Source: Keithomyces neogunnii
Taxonomy: Eukaryota; Ascomycota; Sordariomycetes; Hypocreales; Clavicipitaceae
Length of the DNA stretch: 64,000 nucleotides
NCBI GenBank assembly: GCA_020975405.1
Contig: JAIOWQ010000005.1
Span: forward strand, 372,001 to 436,000
Reading direction: 5' to 3'
In this document: positions 22,582 to 33,431 of the stretch, piece after piece
Numbering within the stretch: the stretch's first letter is position 1
Layout: every line of letters starts with the position of its first letter
Notes under the pieces: generated by a model
The model's input: the letters and a program-made list of their open reading frames with translations, nothing else
What the model was told of the DNA's origin: nothing
Databases searched by the model: none
Position numbers and translations under genes: made by a program

Positions 22582-24285
22582 GGTTTTGTCGACGTCGGTA
22601 CGAAGGTGGGCGTGGAACTGAATTCGCGACCAGGGAGGAGATTTGGATGGTTTGAAACGAGAGGGTGGGGAGAAATCGTGCAGAGAAGGCTGTTAAGGAG
22701 AGTGCCGAAAGAAAGGCGGAAAATTAAAATGGCCACATTGACGAATAAAGCAGAGTGAAATTGCTCAGCCCCTGTCCGTGGATGGCGATGGGAGAATCCG
22801 AGAATGGGGTGAAGAAGGAAACTGGAAAAAGAAGAGATGCGTTGAGCGAAACGGAATAGGGGGGGTTGTGAATCGTTTTGGACGGCTTTGGCGTGGTTTG
22901 CCGGAACTGGAGCTGCAGCCAAGAGGGGGACGGACATCTGGAGTCTGGGATACGAGAGCACCAGACATGTGGCCTGATGGAATCTCGCTCCCTGACCCGG
23001 CGTCTTACGCAGACGTCAATACTTTGCGTGTGCGGCACTTGGACGCCCGCATTGAGTTTCCGCTTGCACGGCGGTAGCCAGTGTCACCGCCAGCCGCAAT
23101 CCAAGCTGGCCCTCTTGGCTGCATATGTTAGCTTTTAGTGTGCTACAATATTCTATATATTGACCTCCCGCGGTTCGACTACCAGGCGCTGGCAATACGA
23201 TGCGATGCCCCGAGTGGCTCCCAGGCTGACGAGCTCCAGTGGCTCCATGCCCCAGAACGCGTGTTTCCTGGGCGCCCCTCAGCCACTAAGGCCTGGTCCG
23301 AGTTCGTGAGGCCCTGGTCGCCCTGTTTTGGTGTCTGGAATGGAACAGGCCTGTTCCCGGATTTGTGGGCCTCTGGATTCCCATCATCCTTCCGCCCTCC
23401 TTGGATCGATAGATGAGACGACGCCTGGTAGACATCTATAATTAATACGGCACTGCGGGTTGAAACTCTTTTATGGTTCAAGGCATACAGCAAGCAGTGT
23501 TCCCAGCATTGAACATATGGACCGTATTTTCAGATTCCAATCAGCAGAGACAGAGAAGAGGACGCAATCAAAGCTCCTACCCAGTCTTCTTGTATTGGCA
23601 ACGTGTCCAGTAGTCGAGTGGCTAACTTTGTCATTGTTGGTCCAGGTCCCGCATCCGCTCAGCTGCGGGCTTCGTCGAATAGTTTCGTCTGTTTGGGCCT
23701 GCGCGTTCAGGATTTGCGTGTACGGAGTACCATAGAATGTATCCACTCGCAATGGTTTGTCCCACTAGCGGCCACCAGAGCTCAGGCACCTACCTCTCCT
23801 TTTTAGTCCATCTCGAGCCTGTCCCTGGCAGCTTTGGCATGTGAGTTGACCTATTAAAAGCACATCTTGCGCTGAGGGCTTGTCAACTCAAGAACATTGG
23901 TTGGAGGATCCAAAGGAAAGAAAAATTGTTAGGAGATGTATGTGATGCCGGGGGGTAAGCAATTGCCACCATGAATTGTCTCATCGTGGGAAATCTCTCT
24001 GCTTCAAGGTCACGCCCCTTTTATCCAATGCTCAATCTGGCCACAAGGCTGGACACAGGCTTCCTTTGACTTTCTTAGTGATGATGGGGCGTACAACGGG
24101 CCTTGGTGGCAGGCAGTTTCCCCGTCGGCCGGATTAACGTTGCCCCGCAAAAGTTCAGCGCGTTGTCCTGGGCCGTCCTAAGCTAGGCAAATTTCATGCA
24201 GATGTATCATGTCTGTGTACAGAGCTTCGAGTCTCCCCAAATCCACCCACTCCAGCATACCTTTGGAAATCATCTGCAGCTTAAC
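22582..24285. other. Divergent intergenic region, PMT2 / SF3a1
   Basis: This 1.7-kb region separates two genes transcribed away from each other. The open frames in it are short and carry no motif. No RNA gene or repeat was recognised. Confidence 0.5.
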
Positions 24286-25936
24286 ATGGCTGCGGCTACG
24301 ACCAACGGCCAGTCCTCTGCGACACTAGATGAGTTGAAGCCTCCTGCAGGAGTCGTGCTTCCTCCGCGCGAGATTCGAAATATTCTGGAAAAGACTGCTG
24401 GTTACGTCGCAAGAAATGGAGCCATATTCGAAGATCGCATCCGAGATAAGGAGTCACAAAACCCAAAGTTCAGCTTTTTGAATCCGGCCGACGCGTATCA
24501 TGCCTTCTATCAATGGCGCCTCGTCGAAATCAAGTCCGGAAGAGGAACAGATGTTGCGGCGGGCCGAGTAGGCGAAACGGCAGCAGCAGAACCAGAGAAA
24601 CCGAAAGGACCGCCGAAACCCTCCGACTTTGAATTTTCTGCGCGTATGCCCCGCATAAACCAGAAAGATCTGGAAGTAATTCGCCTCACGGCTCTCTTTG
24701 TGGCCAAGAACGGGCGCCAATTTATGACCCAGCTCGCCCAACGAGAAACCGGCAACCCTCAATTCCAGTTTCTTATCCCCAATCACACCTTCCACAACTT
24801 TTTCCAGCACATCATAGATCAATACACTGCATTGATACGTGCCGGAGGACTCGATGGTGAGGGAGGCAAGCTCCAGGAAGAGAGAACGGCCGAGCTGGAG
24901 CGCAACGTCAAGGACAAATATCGCATCCTGACTCGAGCCAGACAGCGAGCTGATTACGCCAAATACCAAGAGCTGGAACGTCAAAAGAAGGAGGAGGAGG
25001 AGGAAAAGAAGAAGGAAGAGTTTGCGCGCATTGACTGGGGCGATTTCGTGGTAGTCGAGACCATCACCTTCACCGAAGCGGACGAGACGGCGAACCTGCC
25101 ACCTCCGACGAACCTTTCCGAACTCCAGTATGCTTCTCTCGAAGACAGAAACAGGGCTTCCCTAAACACACTGCGCATCGAAGAGGCCATGCCAGGCGAA
25201 GAGTTCAGCGTCGGTAGCGGCCCTGCAGTAGTATCGCATCCCCCTCCAGTCGCTCCATCCCAACCAGTGTACGGCGTACATGCACAGCCGTATCCTCAGA
25301 TGCCTACAGTGGATGGTTATGCCAATGGATACCAACCGCAAGGAGCTGCGGCGGAGGAAGAGGAAGCCCGTCGCATCCAGGAACGCGCCGACGCCCAAAC
25401 ACGGATGCAGCAGGCACAATCAGAAGCCAGAGGTGGTGGTGCCCCTCCGATGAAGATCAGAGAGAACTACGTGCCCCGTGCTGCACAACGGAGCAAGCAG
25501 ACCGGACAAACTGCCCTGTGTCCCAATTGTAAACAGCAAATTCCCATTAATGAGCTCGAGGCTCACATGCGAAGTGAGTCTTTTCCCGTCGTCTTGATTG
25601 TATGCACGCAGAGAACTAACATCTTTTACAGTTGAGCTACTGGACCCCCGGTGGAAGGAACAGAAAGCGGCGGCAGAGTCGCGATACTCGGCGACTATTA
25701 CCGGCTCCGAAATCGCCCAGAATCTCAAGCGTCTTGCAAGTCAACGGAACGACGTGTTCGACCCTACGACTGGTCAGGCAATTACAGAAGAGGAGTTGGC
25801 TCGGAGGAAGAAGGCAGCCCTAAACCCAGGGGAGGGCCAGCATGAGAACAGACCGCAAGCAATGGGCTCACAAACCGTCAATGTCGAGGAGCAGATTCGG
25901 GCTATTCACCAGAAGTTTGCGGGCGACAGAAAGTAG
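24286..25936 (+). CDS. Splicing factor 3a subunit 1 (SF3a1/Prp21)
   Basis: Two exons (24286-25573 and 25632-25936) around a 58-nt GTGAGT...TTACAG intron encode 530 residues from the start MAAATTNGQ. Two SURP modules are clear: residues about 28-75 (REIRNILEKTAGYVARNGAIFEDRI ... FLNPADAYHAFYQ) and about 123-178 (LTALFVAKNGRQFMTQLAQRE ... FLIPNHTFHNFF). A charged KEEEEEKKKEE helix follows, then the PRP21-type region with DWGDFVVVETI. A CPNCKQQIPINELEAHM zinc-like element precedes the intron, and ELLDPRWKEQKAAAE plus EEQIRAIHQKFAGDRK close the protein. The ubiquitin-like domain of the animal protein is absent, as expected for fungi. SF3a1 is a U2 snRNP component acting in early spliceosome assembly. 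Confidence 0.96.
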
Positions 25937-26785
25937 TGGAGCGTAGAGAGTAGCGGAAGCGCCAGAAGCAACCTTGCTCTCACTGAGGCCGGATTGACCT
26001 CGCCGTGGATGTAGTAGCAAGGGGCAGTGGCTGAAGGACTGACTTGGAAGAATATTTTTACCGAGAGGAATTATTTGGTCCGCAAAACAATGTTGTAAGA
26101 TAGGTATACCAAGCATGAAGGGGGTGTTCAATTGTAGGCAAGGCGTTATCTCGGGATTTGAATAGGATAGGATGGCTGAGACATGGCACACAATACTACT
26201 TTGCTGCAGGACATGGGACGTTCTGGTGTCGCGCATAGTCTCTCCCGGCGTGCTCAATGTTGTTCGATTGCTTGAAACCAGTCTGGTCGATGTCGTGCGA
26301 GACGGCATGAACTGGTTTGGCCCACCCCCCAACGCATGGCGCACTTGACACCTACTAGGCAAATCGCGGGTCTGGTCCTGCGTCCTGCCAGTGCCGCATC
26401 AAATGTGCAGCATCACCCCCACTTGAGCACTTCCAAGGCTGACACTGCTCTCTGCCTCCTCATTGACAAAAGAACGCTTCCAGTCCCCCGCGCCGTATCA
26501 CGCGAGCATCTCTTCGACGCACGAGACGTCTAATCGGAAACGCATCTGCAAGCAGCCCGACGTTGCGCCCATCAACTTTGCACGACGAAGCAACCGCGCA
26601 GCTGGGGCAACCGGCAAGCTTCGTCGTAGCTCTTTGCGACATCCCCTCCTCCAACAAACGGCTCTCGCACAACCGTCAAACTGTCTGGACAGCAGATCTC
26701 CGGCCGGGCTGCCGATAACAAGCCCACATCTCCTACGTCTGCCGACTCGCCGCCCAAGAGCCCTCCCTCGTTACATCGGCCCATC
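25937..26785. other. Intergenic, SF3a1 to sorting nexin
   Basis: No gene is seen. The 26,400-26,780 part is rich in C and A and is probably the leader and promoter of the sorting nexin gene; a 130-codon frame across it has no recognisable motif. Confidence 0.5.
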
Positions 26786-27357
26786 ATGCAGGCTATGCCG
26801 GACACGCGCCAGCAGAGCTTTGACGAGATCTATGGCCCTCCCGAGAATTTCCTAGAGATAGAGGTATTGCACTCCGTGATGCCCTCTGCGGCGCCCCTGG
26901 TTATTCGTCCCCGTCTCCCTAACCGCCGTCTTCCTCACACTAGATTCGCAACCCGAGAACACACGGCATTGGACGCTCCATGTACACAGACTACGAAATC
27001 CTCTGCCGCACAAACATCCCCGCCTTCAAGCTCCGCCAGAGCAGCGTGCGCCGTCGATACTCGGACTTTGAATATTTTCGCGATATACTGGAGCGGGAAA
27101 GCGCCCGCGTCACCATCCCTCCGCTGCCAGGCAAGGTGTTTACCAATAGATTTAGCGACGATGTGATTGAGGGGCGACGCGCGGGGCTGGAGAAGTTTCT
27201 GAAGATTGTCGTGGGACATCCCCTGTTGCAGACGGGCAGCAAGGTTCTGGCTGCCTTTGTGCAAGGTATGTTGATGGGGTTTGAAGGGCAGTGGCTACTA
27301 AGCTGCGAACTAACGCGAGAGAAACTAGATCCCAACTGGGACCGAAACGCATGGTGA
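26786..27357 (+). CDS. Sorting nexin 3 / Grd19
   Basis: Three exons (26786-26863, 26944-27265, 27329-27357) encode 142 residues. The start MQAMPDTRQQSFDEIYGPPENFLEIE joins to IRNPRTHGIGRSMYTDYEI, after which the whole protein is a PX domain: the RRRYSDFEYFRDIL motif with the phosphoinositide-binding RRYSDF core, IPPLPGKVF with the PxxP loop, and RRAGLEKFLKIVVGHPLL. The last nine residues DPNWDRNAW come from a 29-nt final exon. Snx3/Grd19 binds PI3P on endosomes and sorts retromer-dependent cargo back to the Golgi. Length and layout match the family's usual size. Confidence 0.95.
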
Positions 27358-27785
27358 GGATTTTACACGCGATCTGAAAATGGGGTGTCGACCATGGGCT
27401 TGGTTGCGTCATGGGGGATGCGCGAAGGGGAGACTCGCATAGTGACTATTGGTGTTGCACCCAGAAGATTGAGCTTTGACGGGATCATTGTTAACCTTTC
27501 TGGTTGTTGTTGTTTTTTTCCCTCAACTGTCGGTGTTGGGCGGGCATGGCCTCGTTACTTTCTAGTCATTCCTGATTCTACTTATTTACGAGCTGTTTGC
27601 ACTGTTGCCGCGATGCCGATATAACGGCGTGTGCTTGTTATTGCATAGCTTGTGCTGGCAAATATCATTACATTCCGCGGAATTGGCACTCGTTGTCTTG
27701 CCGTTAAGCTGTCATTTTGCCGCGACAACACGGAGTCGAATGGCTGACTCATTAACCCGTCACGCCCAAGCAGTCACACACATGC
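27358..27785. other. Intergenic
   Basis: No gene is seen between the sorting nexin and the SGNH hydrolase. A GTTGTTGTTT-rich tract near 27,500 is probably the sorting nexin 3' region. Confidence 0.5.
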
Positions 27786-28613
27786 ATGTACGTCACAGTT
27801 TGTACTTTTTGCAACATGATAAAATATATGATGCTCAGCATACCTCTGAGGCGCTTCGCGCGCATTACCAAGATTGAGACAATTTACTCCAAGGCAAGCC
27901 CCGCCCATCGGTTACAGAATGACGAGAACAGCAAGGCATCGTTCAAGGCTGCATATACCACCCAAGCCCAATCTGAGCACCAATGTCGACCCCGCCTGAG
28001 ATTAATGCCACTCGGCGGCTCCATTACCTATGGCAGCAAGTCATCCGACGGCAACGGTTACAGAAAGCCACTGTACGACCTCCTCGTCACGGATGGGCAT
28101 GACGTTGACATGGTTGGATCCCGACAGGCAGGGACCATGGCGCAAAACCGCAACGAGGGATGGCGTGGGTTCCGTATTGACCAACTTGAATCCAAGGTGG
28201 TCAGATGCGTGTCAGAATACTCGCCGGACGTCATCACTTTCAACGCCGGCAGCAATGACTGTCGCCAGCAGCATGGCATTGACACGGCTGGGAGACGGGT
28301 CAGGAACTTGCTCGAGTCCTTGTGGTCTGCGTCGCCTCGGTCCACGATTATACTGTCAACCCTGGTCAGAAGCGCGGATGAAGCGGCCGAGAGAGCAGTC
28401 CTGAGCGTGAACGAGCAGATTTTGGAAGCATCGAAAGAGTTGGTTGCTGCTAAGAGAAGGCTGGTCTTGGTGGATATGCATGTCGACTCGCTGGGACTGG
28501 CAGACTTGGCTGATGGGACTCATCCGAATGATGGGGGGTACTGCAAGATGGCGCAAATTTGGTATCGTGGCATAAAGAAGGCCGAATCTCAGGGGTTTCT
28601 GACACGGTGGTGA
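27786..28613 (+). CDS. SGNH/GDSL-type hydrolase
   Basis: A single frame of 275 residues. The catalytic layout is that of SGNH hydrolases: block I LMPLGGSITYG with the nucleophilic Ser in GGS, an oxyanion Gly (GWRGF), block III FNAGSNDC with the GxND Asn, and block V DGTHPND with the catalytic Asp and His. SSDGNGYRKPLYDLL and VDMVGS after block I are typical of fungal carbohydrate-esterase-like members. No clear signal peptide is visible, so it may be intracellular; the first 70 residues look weakly coding, and the ATG at 27816 or an unseen upstream exon could be the true start. The substrate (acyl ester, perhaps on a carbohydrate) is not readable. Confidence 0.82.
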   Translation: MYVTVCTFCNMIKYMMLSIPLRRFARITKIETIYSKASPAHRLQNDENSKASFKAAYTTQAQSEHQCRPRLRLMPLGGSITYGSKSSDGNGYRKPLYDLLVTDGHDVDMVGSRQAGTMAQNRNEGWRGFRIDQLESKVVRCVSEYSPDVITFNAGSNDCRQQHGIDTAGRRVRNLLESLWSASPRSTIILSTLVRSADEAAERAVLSVNEQILEASKELVAAKRRLVLVDMHVDSLGLADLADGTHPNDGGYCKMAQIWYRGIKKAESQGFLTRW

Positions 28614-29265
28614 GGCTTGATCTGAGCCGGATGCGACGGATATAGTCAGAGGTATAGAAAAGATGGAGGCAACCAGCATCCAATTTTCCTTGTTGCTACA
28701 TTGGTAATAATTAAAGTCGACGTTTGGCTCATACAAGGTCGCCTAACCTGTAGCTGAGATATCAACCGCATTCTCAAGTTCCCGAAGACGATGAACCAGC
28801 ACTTAATTACTTTCAGGTTGTGTTTAACAAGCTAGTCATTATTCTACACTTTGCCAGCGGTTATGCATCTTGATGGAGGGGGAATAAATATTGGGACGAA
28901 AAGCAATATCAGGACCCCGCCTCACCATTCGTTGGCAACAATTCCGTTTGCACACCAGAATTGCATGCCGCCAATCGCTTCACTCGACAACGAACAACGA
29001 ACAGTACTACTGGCCTTCTAGAACAATCGGGCTTCAATTTCCGTCGAGAGATCGACAACCAACGACGCCTTGCGGGCCAAGTTGCGATCCACTCAATGTC
29101 AAAAGTGGGGGAAAGGGCGCAGATTCAACATTGCTTTATCCAGACCGAGTCAGACCAACCATGCGAAATGGAGACTTTGTGAGCCCATAAGTGACGACTC
29201 TATCCCACGCCATCCTTACTTTGGGGAAGAGCCGAACATCTGGTGTTCCGTCACGTCCGCTCGAA
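28614..29265. other. Intergenic
   Basis: This is the 3' side of the SGNH gene and promoter of the MFS gene. No gene, RNA or repeat was recognised. Confidence 0.5.
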
Positions 29266-30788
29266 ATGGCAATCACGACTGCGACTTCATCCACAATCCA
29301 GCTTCACAGCCTCGGGGACTCTGTACCCAGCGCAGTCCAGTCGGACAATGGGTTGACAGCACCTCCATCGGAAGAGGATGGGCTTGATGCAGATGGGAGA
29401 CAGGAGTTCTCGCTGCCCCCGGTAGATGGAGGCAAGGATGCGTGGTTCTTCCTGACTGCCTGTCTCTTCGTCGAGGCATTGACATGGGGTATGTTGAATT
29501 AAATCTTGGTCATTTTCCAAAAACGCCTGCGCTTGTGCCGCGCTGACATGTTGGGCAGGATTTCCCTTCTCTTTCGGCGTGTTTCAAGACTACTACAGCA
29601 CACATGAGCCGTTTGCTGGATCAGGCCATATTCCCGTCATCGGAACATGTGCCATGGTATGCCTGCTCCCGTCCGTCCAATTCAGGTTCGACGCTTACAG
29701 AGGCCCAGGGCTTAATGTACCTCGATCTGCCCTTGGTCATGGGCGTCCAGAGGATGCACCCCCGGTTTGGCAGATGGTCCCCCATGCTCGGCCTGACCAT
29801 CATGTGCATTGCCCTCGCCATCAGCTCGTTCTCCCAAAGCGTAGTCCATCTCATCCTCACCCAGGGCATCCTCTACGCCATCGGCGGCTCCATCTGCTAC
29901 TGTCCCTGCCTCCTGTACATGGACCAGTGGTTCGCCAAGCGCAAAGGCCTCGCCTACGGCATCATGTGGTCGGGAACAGGACTGGCCGGATTCGCCATGC
30001 CCCTCATCTTCGAATCCTTCCTGAACAAATACGGCTTTCGGACCACGCTTCGAATCTGGGCCGTGGCTCTCTTGGTCTTGACGGTGCCTCTGGCTTTCTT
30101 CATCAAGCCTCGCCTGCCCCATACAGCCACCAGACACATCAAGCCGTTCAAGCTTGGATTTGCGCTGACCAGGACCTTTATGCTGCATCAGGTTGCGAAC
30201 ATCTTCCAGGGACTCGGCTTCTTCATTCCAGGCATCTATTTGCCAACGTATGCCCGATCCATTGGCGCCGGAACATTTGCGTCTGCCCTGACCTTGTTGC
30301 TCGTTAATGTCACCTCGACCGTGGGCTGCGCCGTCATGGGCTCTCTGACGGACCATCTCCACGTCACGACGTGCTTGATGATTTCGGCTGCTGGCGCGGG
30401 ACTGGGCACCTTTCTGCTATGGGGGTTCGCCACCTCCCTTCCGGCCCTGTTCGTATTCTGCGTCATTTACGGACTTTTCGCCGGTCCCTACTCATCGGCC
30501 TGGACCGGTATAATGAAGCAGGTCAATGCTGAAATGAGCGTGAGTCGTGGTGCGGGCGGAGGAAGCTCGTTTGACCCCACCATGGTCATTGGCGTCCTTT
30601 CCACGGGCAGAGGCCTTGGGAATATTGCGTCTGGTCCCCTCAGTCAGGTTCTGGTCAAGGGCATGCCTTGGAAAGGCGAGGCATTGGGCGGCTATGGCAC
30701 AGGGTACGGGCCCTTGATTGTCTTTACGGGAGCGACTGCACTAATGGGTGGCGCGACATTTGCATGGCGACGACTCGGCTGGATGTAA
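29266..30788 (+). CDS. MFS transporter, monocarboxylate-porter (MCT/MCH) type
   Basis: Three exons (29266-29488, 29559-29656, 29709-30788) encode 466 residues. A polar N-terminal tail of about 60 residues precedes DAWFFLTACLFVEALTWGFPFSFGVFQDYY, the usual first helix of fungal MCH carriers. GIMY-type GLMYLDLPLVMG follows the second intron (acceptor GCCCAG). The first half ends with WFAKRKGLAYGIMWSGTGLAG, the conserved loop and helix of this family. About 11-12 apolar helices can be counted, and the final WRRLGWM tail is short. Such carriers sit in the plasma or organelle membrane; substrates in fungi include monocarboxylates, riboflavin and secondary metabolites, so no substrate is assigned. 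It converges on the TauD-type gene with only 179 bp between stops. Confidence 0.9.
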
Positions 30789-30967
30789 GTTCCAGTGGCC
30801 TGTGGAGCGTCGGCATTGGAGAATGTATAAGCGGTGGCCTATGACACGCAGGTTACCACGAATTGTCAAGGGGGCATAAGCACAGTTGAACATGACATTG
30901 ACGCACAAATCATGGCGCTCGAGTTCATTCTGATTTGCTACTACATCATCTTATTACACAGACGGCT

Positions 30968-32228
30968 CTACTTCTCCAAAGCAGTCCGTCTAGACGTGCT
31001 CTGAGGATCAAGGAAAGGCCTCTCGCCCAGCCCAACGGCGCGGTTACCAAATCGCTCGCCCTGCCCTTGGTAGTCAAAGGTGGCAGTGTGGAAGACGGAG
31101 CGGTTGTCCCAGATGGCTATGTGCCCGTTAGCAAGAGAGGCGGCCGCGGATGCCGGAGGGTGTACGCACCAATGTCATTGGGGTTCTGCCACTTGAATCG
31201 GACCTGCAGGTCGTGGTTGTGGTAGACCAGATCCAAGAACCACTTGAGCAAGTTCTGGCTCTCCTCCTTTGTGACGCCGTTGATGTGCGACACGTGTCCG
31301 CCAACGGGGAAGATGCTCTTCCACCCGGTGACGGGGTTGGTTCGCACGACGGGGTGGACGGCCTTGAGGGCGCTGCCGATGTTCTCGGGGGCACCACGCG
31401 GCTTCTCATACAGCTGGAAGCCCTGGCGGTTGGCAACCTCGCGGAAGCCAGGCTGCTCAAAGGTTGCGGTGAGAGTCTCGAGGAACTTCTGGTAGGGCTC
31501 GCTAATCCTGTCGTAGATTTCATAACCGGACGCCCAGAGCGTGTCTGCGAGCCCAAGGTCAGCACTTTGCCCGGCGCGGTCTCGGGACAAGGGGCAGCGT
31601 AGTCTTACCACCGCCGGTCTTGGGAAGCTTGACAAGACGCAGAGACGTGTAGTCGGCGGGCACGGGCTCAAAGGCAATGTCACTGTGCCACTGGGCAGTG
31701 TTTTGCTTCTTGGGGCTCAGCTCGTCTGCTTCAGTTCGCTTGTAGAACTTGTCGTATTGGACGGAGCTGATGGTGCTGATCTCGGGGTCGCTCCCGCCGA
31801 GCTCCCGCTCAGAGTTCAGAATAGGGTGGATGTGCAGACCAGATGTCGCAGGCCGGCCTGCGAGCTTGCCCAGTCGAAGGATCAACTCCTTCTGGAGATC
31901 ATTGGTCAGGTTGTCCTGTCCCCGGAAGAAGACAACACCTCGTTCAGAGACTTTGCGCATGGAATCGTCAGTGACCAGGTCGATTGGGCTGCCATGCGGT
32001 GTCTCGAGACTCACTGGTAATGGCGAGGTCCCGAAGGAGCTCGTCCGAGTTGGGGGCATTGAGCCACTCGACAAGGTTCGCCTTGGGGAACTCGCGCCCG
32101 ATGACGGGGGTGATGTCGAAGGACTCGAAGCTGTCGAGATTGCCCTGGGTGTGAATGGGCCTCACCGAAGCGGCAGACTTGGTTTGGATGGGCAGCTGTA
32201 CAGCTGGATCAATGGTTGCGGGAGCCAT
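30968..32228 (-). CDS. TauD/TfdA-type 2-oxoglutarate-dependent dioxygenase
   Basis: Four exons (32228-32015, 31950-31609, 31544-31170, 31116-30968) encode 359 residues; every junction is in phase. The facial triad is visible: H and D of QWHSDIAFEP, and the distal His of NRSVFHTATFDY, with the 2-oxoglutarate-binding Arg in GNRAVGLGERP. ERGVVFFRGQDNLTNDLQKEL and PKTGGDTLWASGYEIYDRIS are typical of fungal sulfonate/taurine dioxygenases such as yeast Jlp1. These oxidise sulfonates and release sulfite, supplying sulfur when sulfate is scarce, but related fungal members act on other substrates. No peroxisomal or secretory signal is seen, so a cytosolic enzyme is likely. The AATATAAG motif about 100 bp upstream may be its TATA box. 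Confidence 0.93.
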
Positions 32229-32324
32229 GCTGTGTGAGTGTTCTAACGAGTTGCTAATGTCGTGCTTTGATGGCTAGGGCCTGCTGTTTGTATCGAATGC
32301 CAAACTGCGAGGAGCCGTTGCGTC

Positions 32325-32332
32325 CTTATATT
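32325..32332 (-). promoter_or_regulatory. Probable TATA box of the TauD-type gene
   Basis: The minus strand reads AATATAAG about 100 bp before the ATG at 32228. Motif match only. Confidence 0.35.
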
Positions 32333-32339
32333 CGCGGCG

Positions 32340-33431
32340 CGATGAGCTGAAATGCAGGGTTCTTCATGATTAAATCTCGCACCTCGTGAAACACCTTATG
32401 CGCACATGTACGCCATCTACACCAATAGTGCCAGTCTCAATAGGCATCAGTTGGCTCGCACCATTATAGGCTTGCAGCGTAATCGTGAAGCCCCATTATG
32501 CGACTTTCGCGATCGATCACGCCATCCCGGCACGCACGCGCCAGCGCTCACAAGACGCAGCAGCAACCCGGGATAAGCCTCAAACCACGAGAGCCATTAA
32601 TAATGGACATGCTGATTTCATTCCTCTGACCCCGCATCACCTGCAATCCCTCTCTCCCCCCTTGTCCTGCGTGTTGACACGGCACGGCTTAGCGGCAGCG
32701 CGACATCCAGTCGACCCGTCGCAAAAGCCGACCTCCCGCAAAGGCAGACGGACGCTAGGGAGATTGAATCTTACCATCCACATATGACGATCATCCGAAC
32801 TTCGGCCCTATCAATAAGATCGCGTCAACAACTGGCACTGCGTCCAGCAAGCCACCGGAATGCCAACGGAGCCGTTTCGGCAGGTCGCTAGCACGCCATT
32901 CCGGACCTTGATGCTTAATAGTGAACATGGACGCTCGCTTATCTGACAAGCTACCTATTCAGGAATAACGACTTTTACGTGGCTTGGACTCCCTGCATTG
33001 TATAACAAAGAGGTTGTGCCCTGCGAGGCACAATGTCGTCATGTCCTCTTTGGATGTCGAACGGGGGCTGGCCGAGCATTGTTTGTACGCACCCAATCAA
33101 GAACAATGGGTCGAGTATGATTATTGAAATTGCGAGATGTAACACATTTCGACGTGATGAATGCCGGAGATGCTTAAATCACTGCCAGCACAAGCGCCGT
33201 CCATGTACCGCTGGGCAGTAACAAACGGGGAAGGTAGAGTCTTAGAATACATGGAGGTCTTATGTAGTGACAAATGTAAACTATCAACGGGATAGATGCT
33301 GAAGCAGATTAACACTACTTTAAGCTTAATTATCCCCCCAAAAAGAAATCATAGTGGCGAGCAGAGAGAGCCACTTTGCCAGATTAGGACCCTAGCCATT
33401 CCGTTGCAACCTCCGTGACACAGCGTCCAGA
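32340..33431. other. Divergent intergenic region
   Basis: About 1.1 kb between the TauD-type gene and the ACS-family carrier, both transcribed outward. Nothing coding or repetitive was recognised. Confidence 0.45.

Noticed and set aside
23160..23190. Possible tRNA B-box (GGTTCGACTACC)
   Set aside because: The spacing departs from the B-box consensus and no A-box or cloverleaf could be drawn around it.
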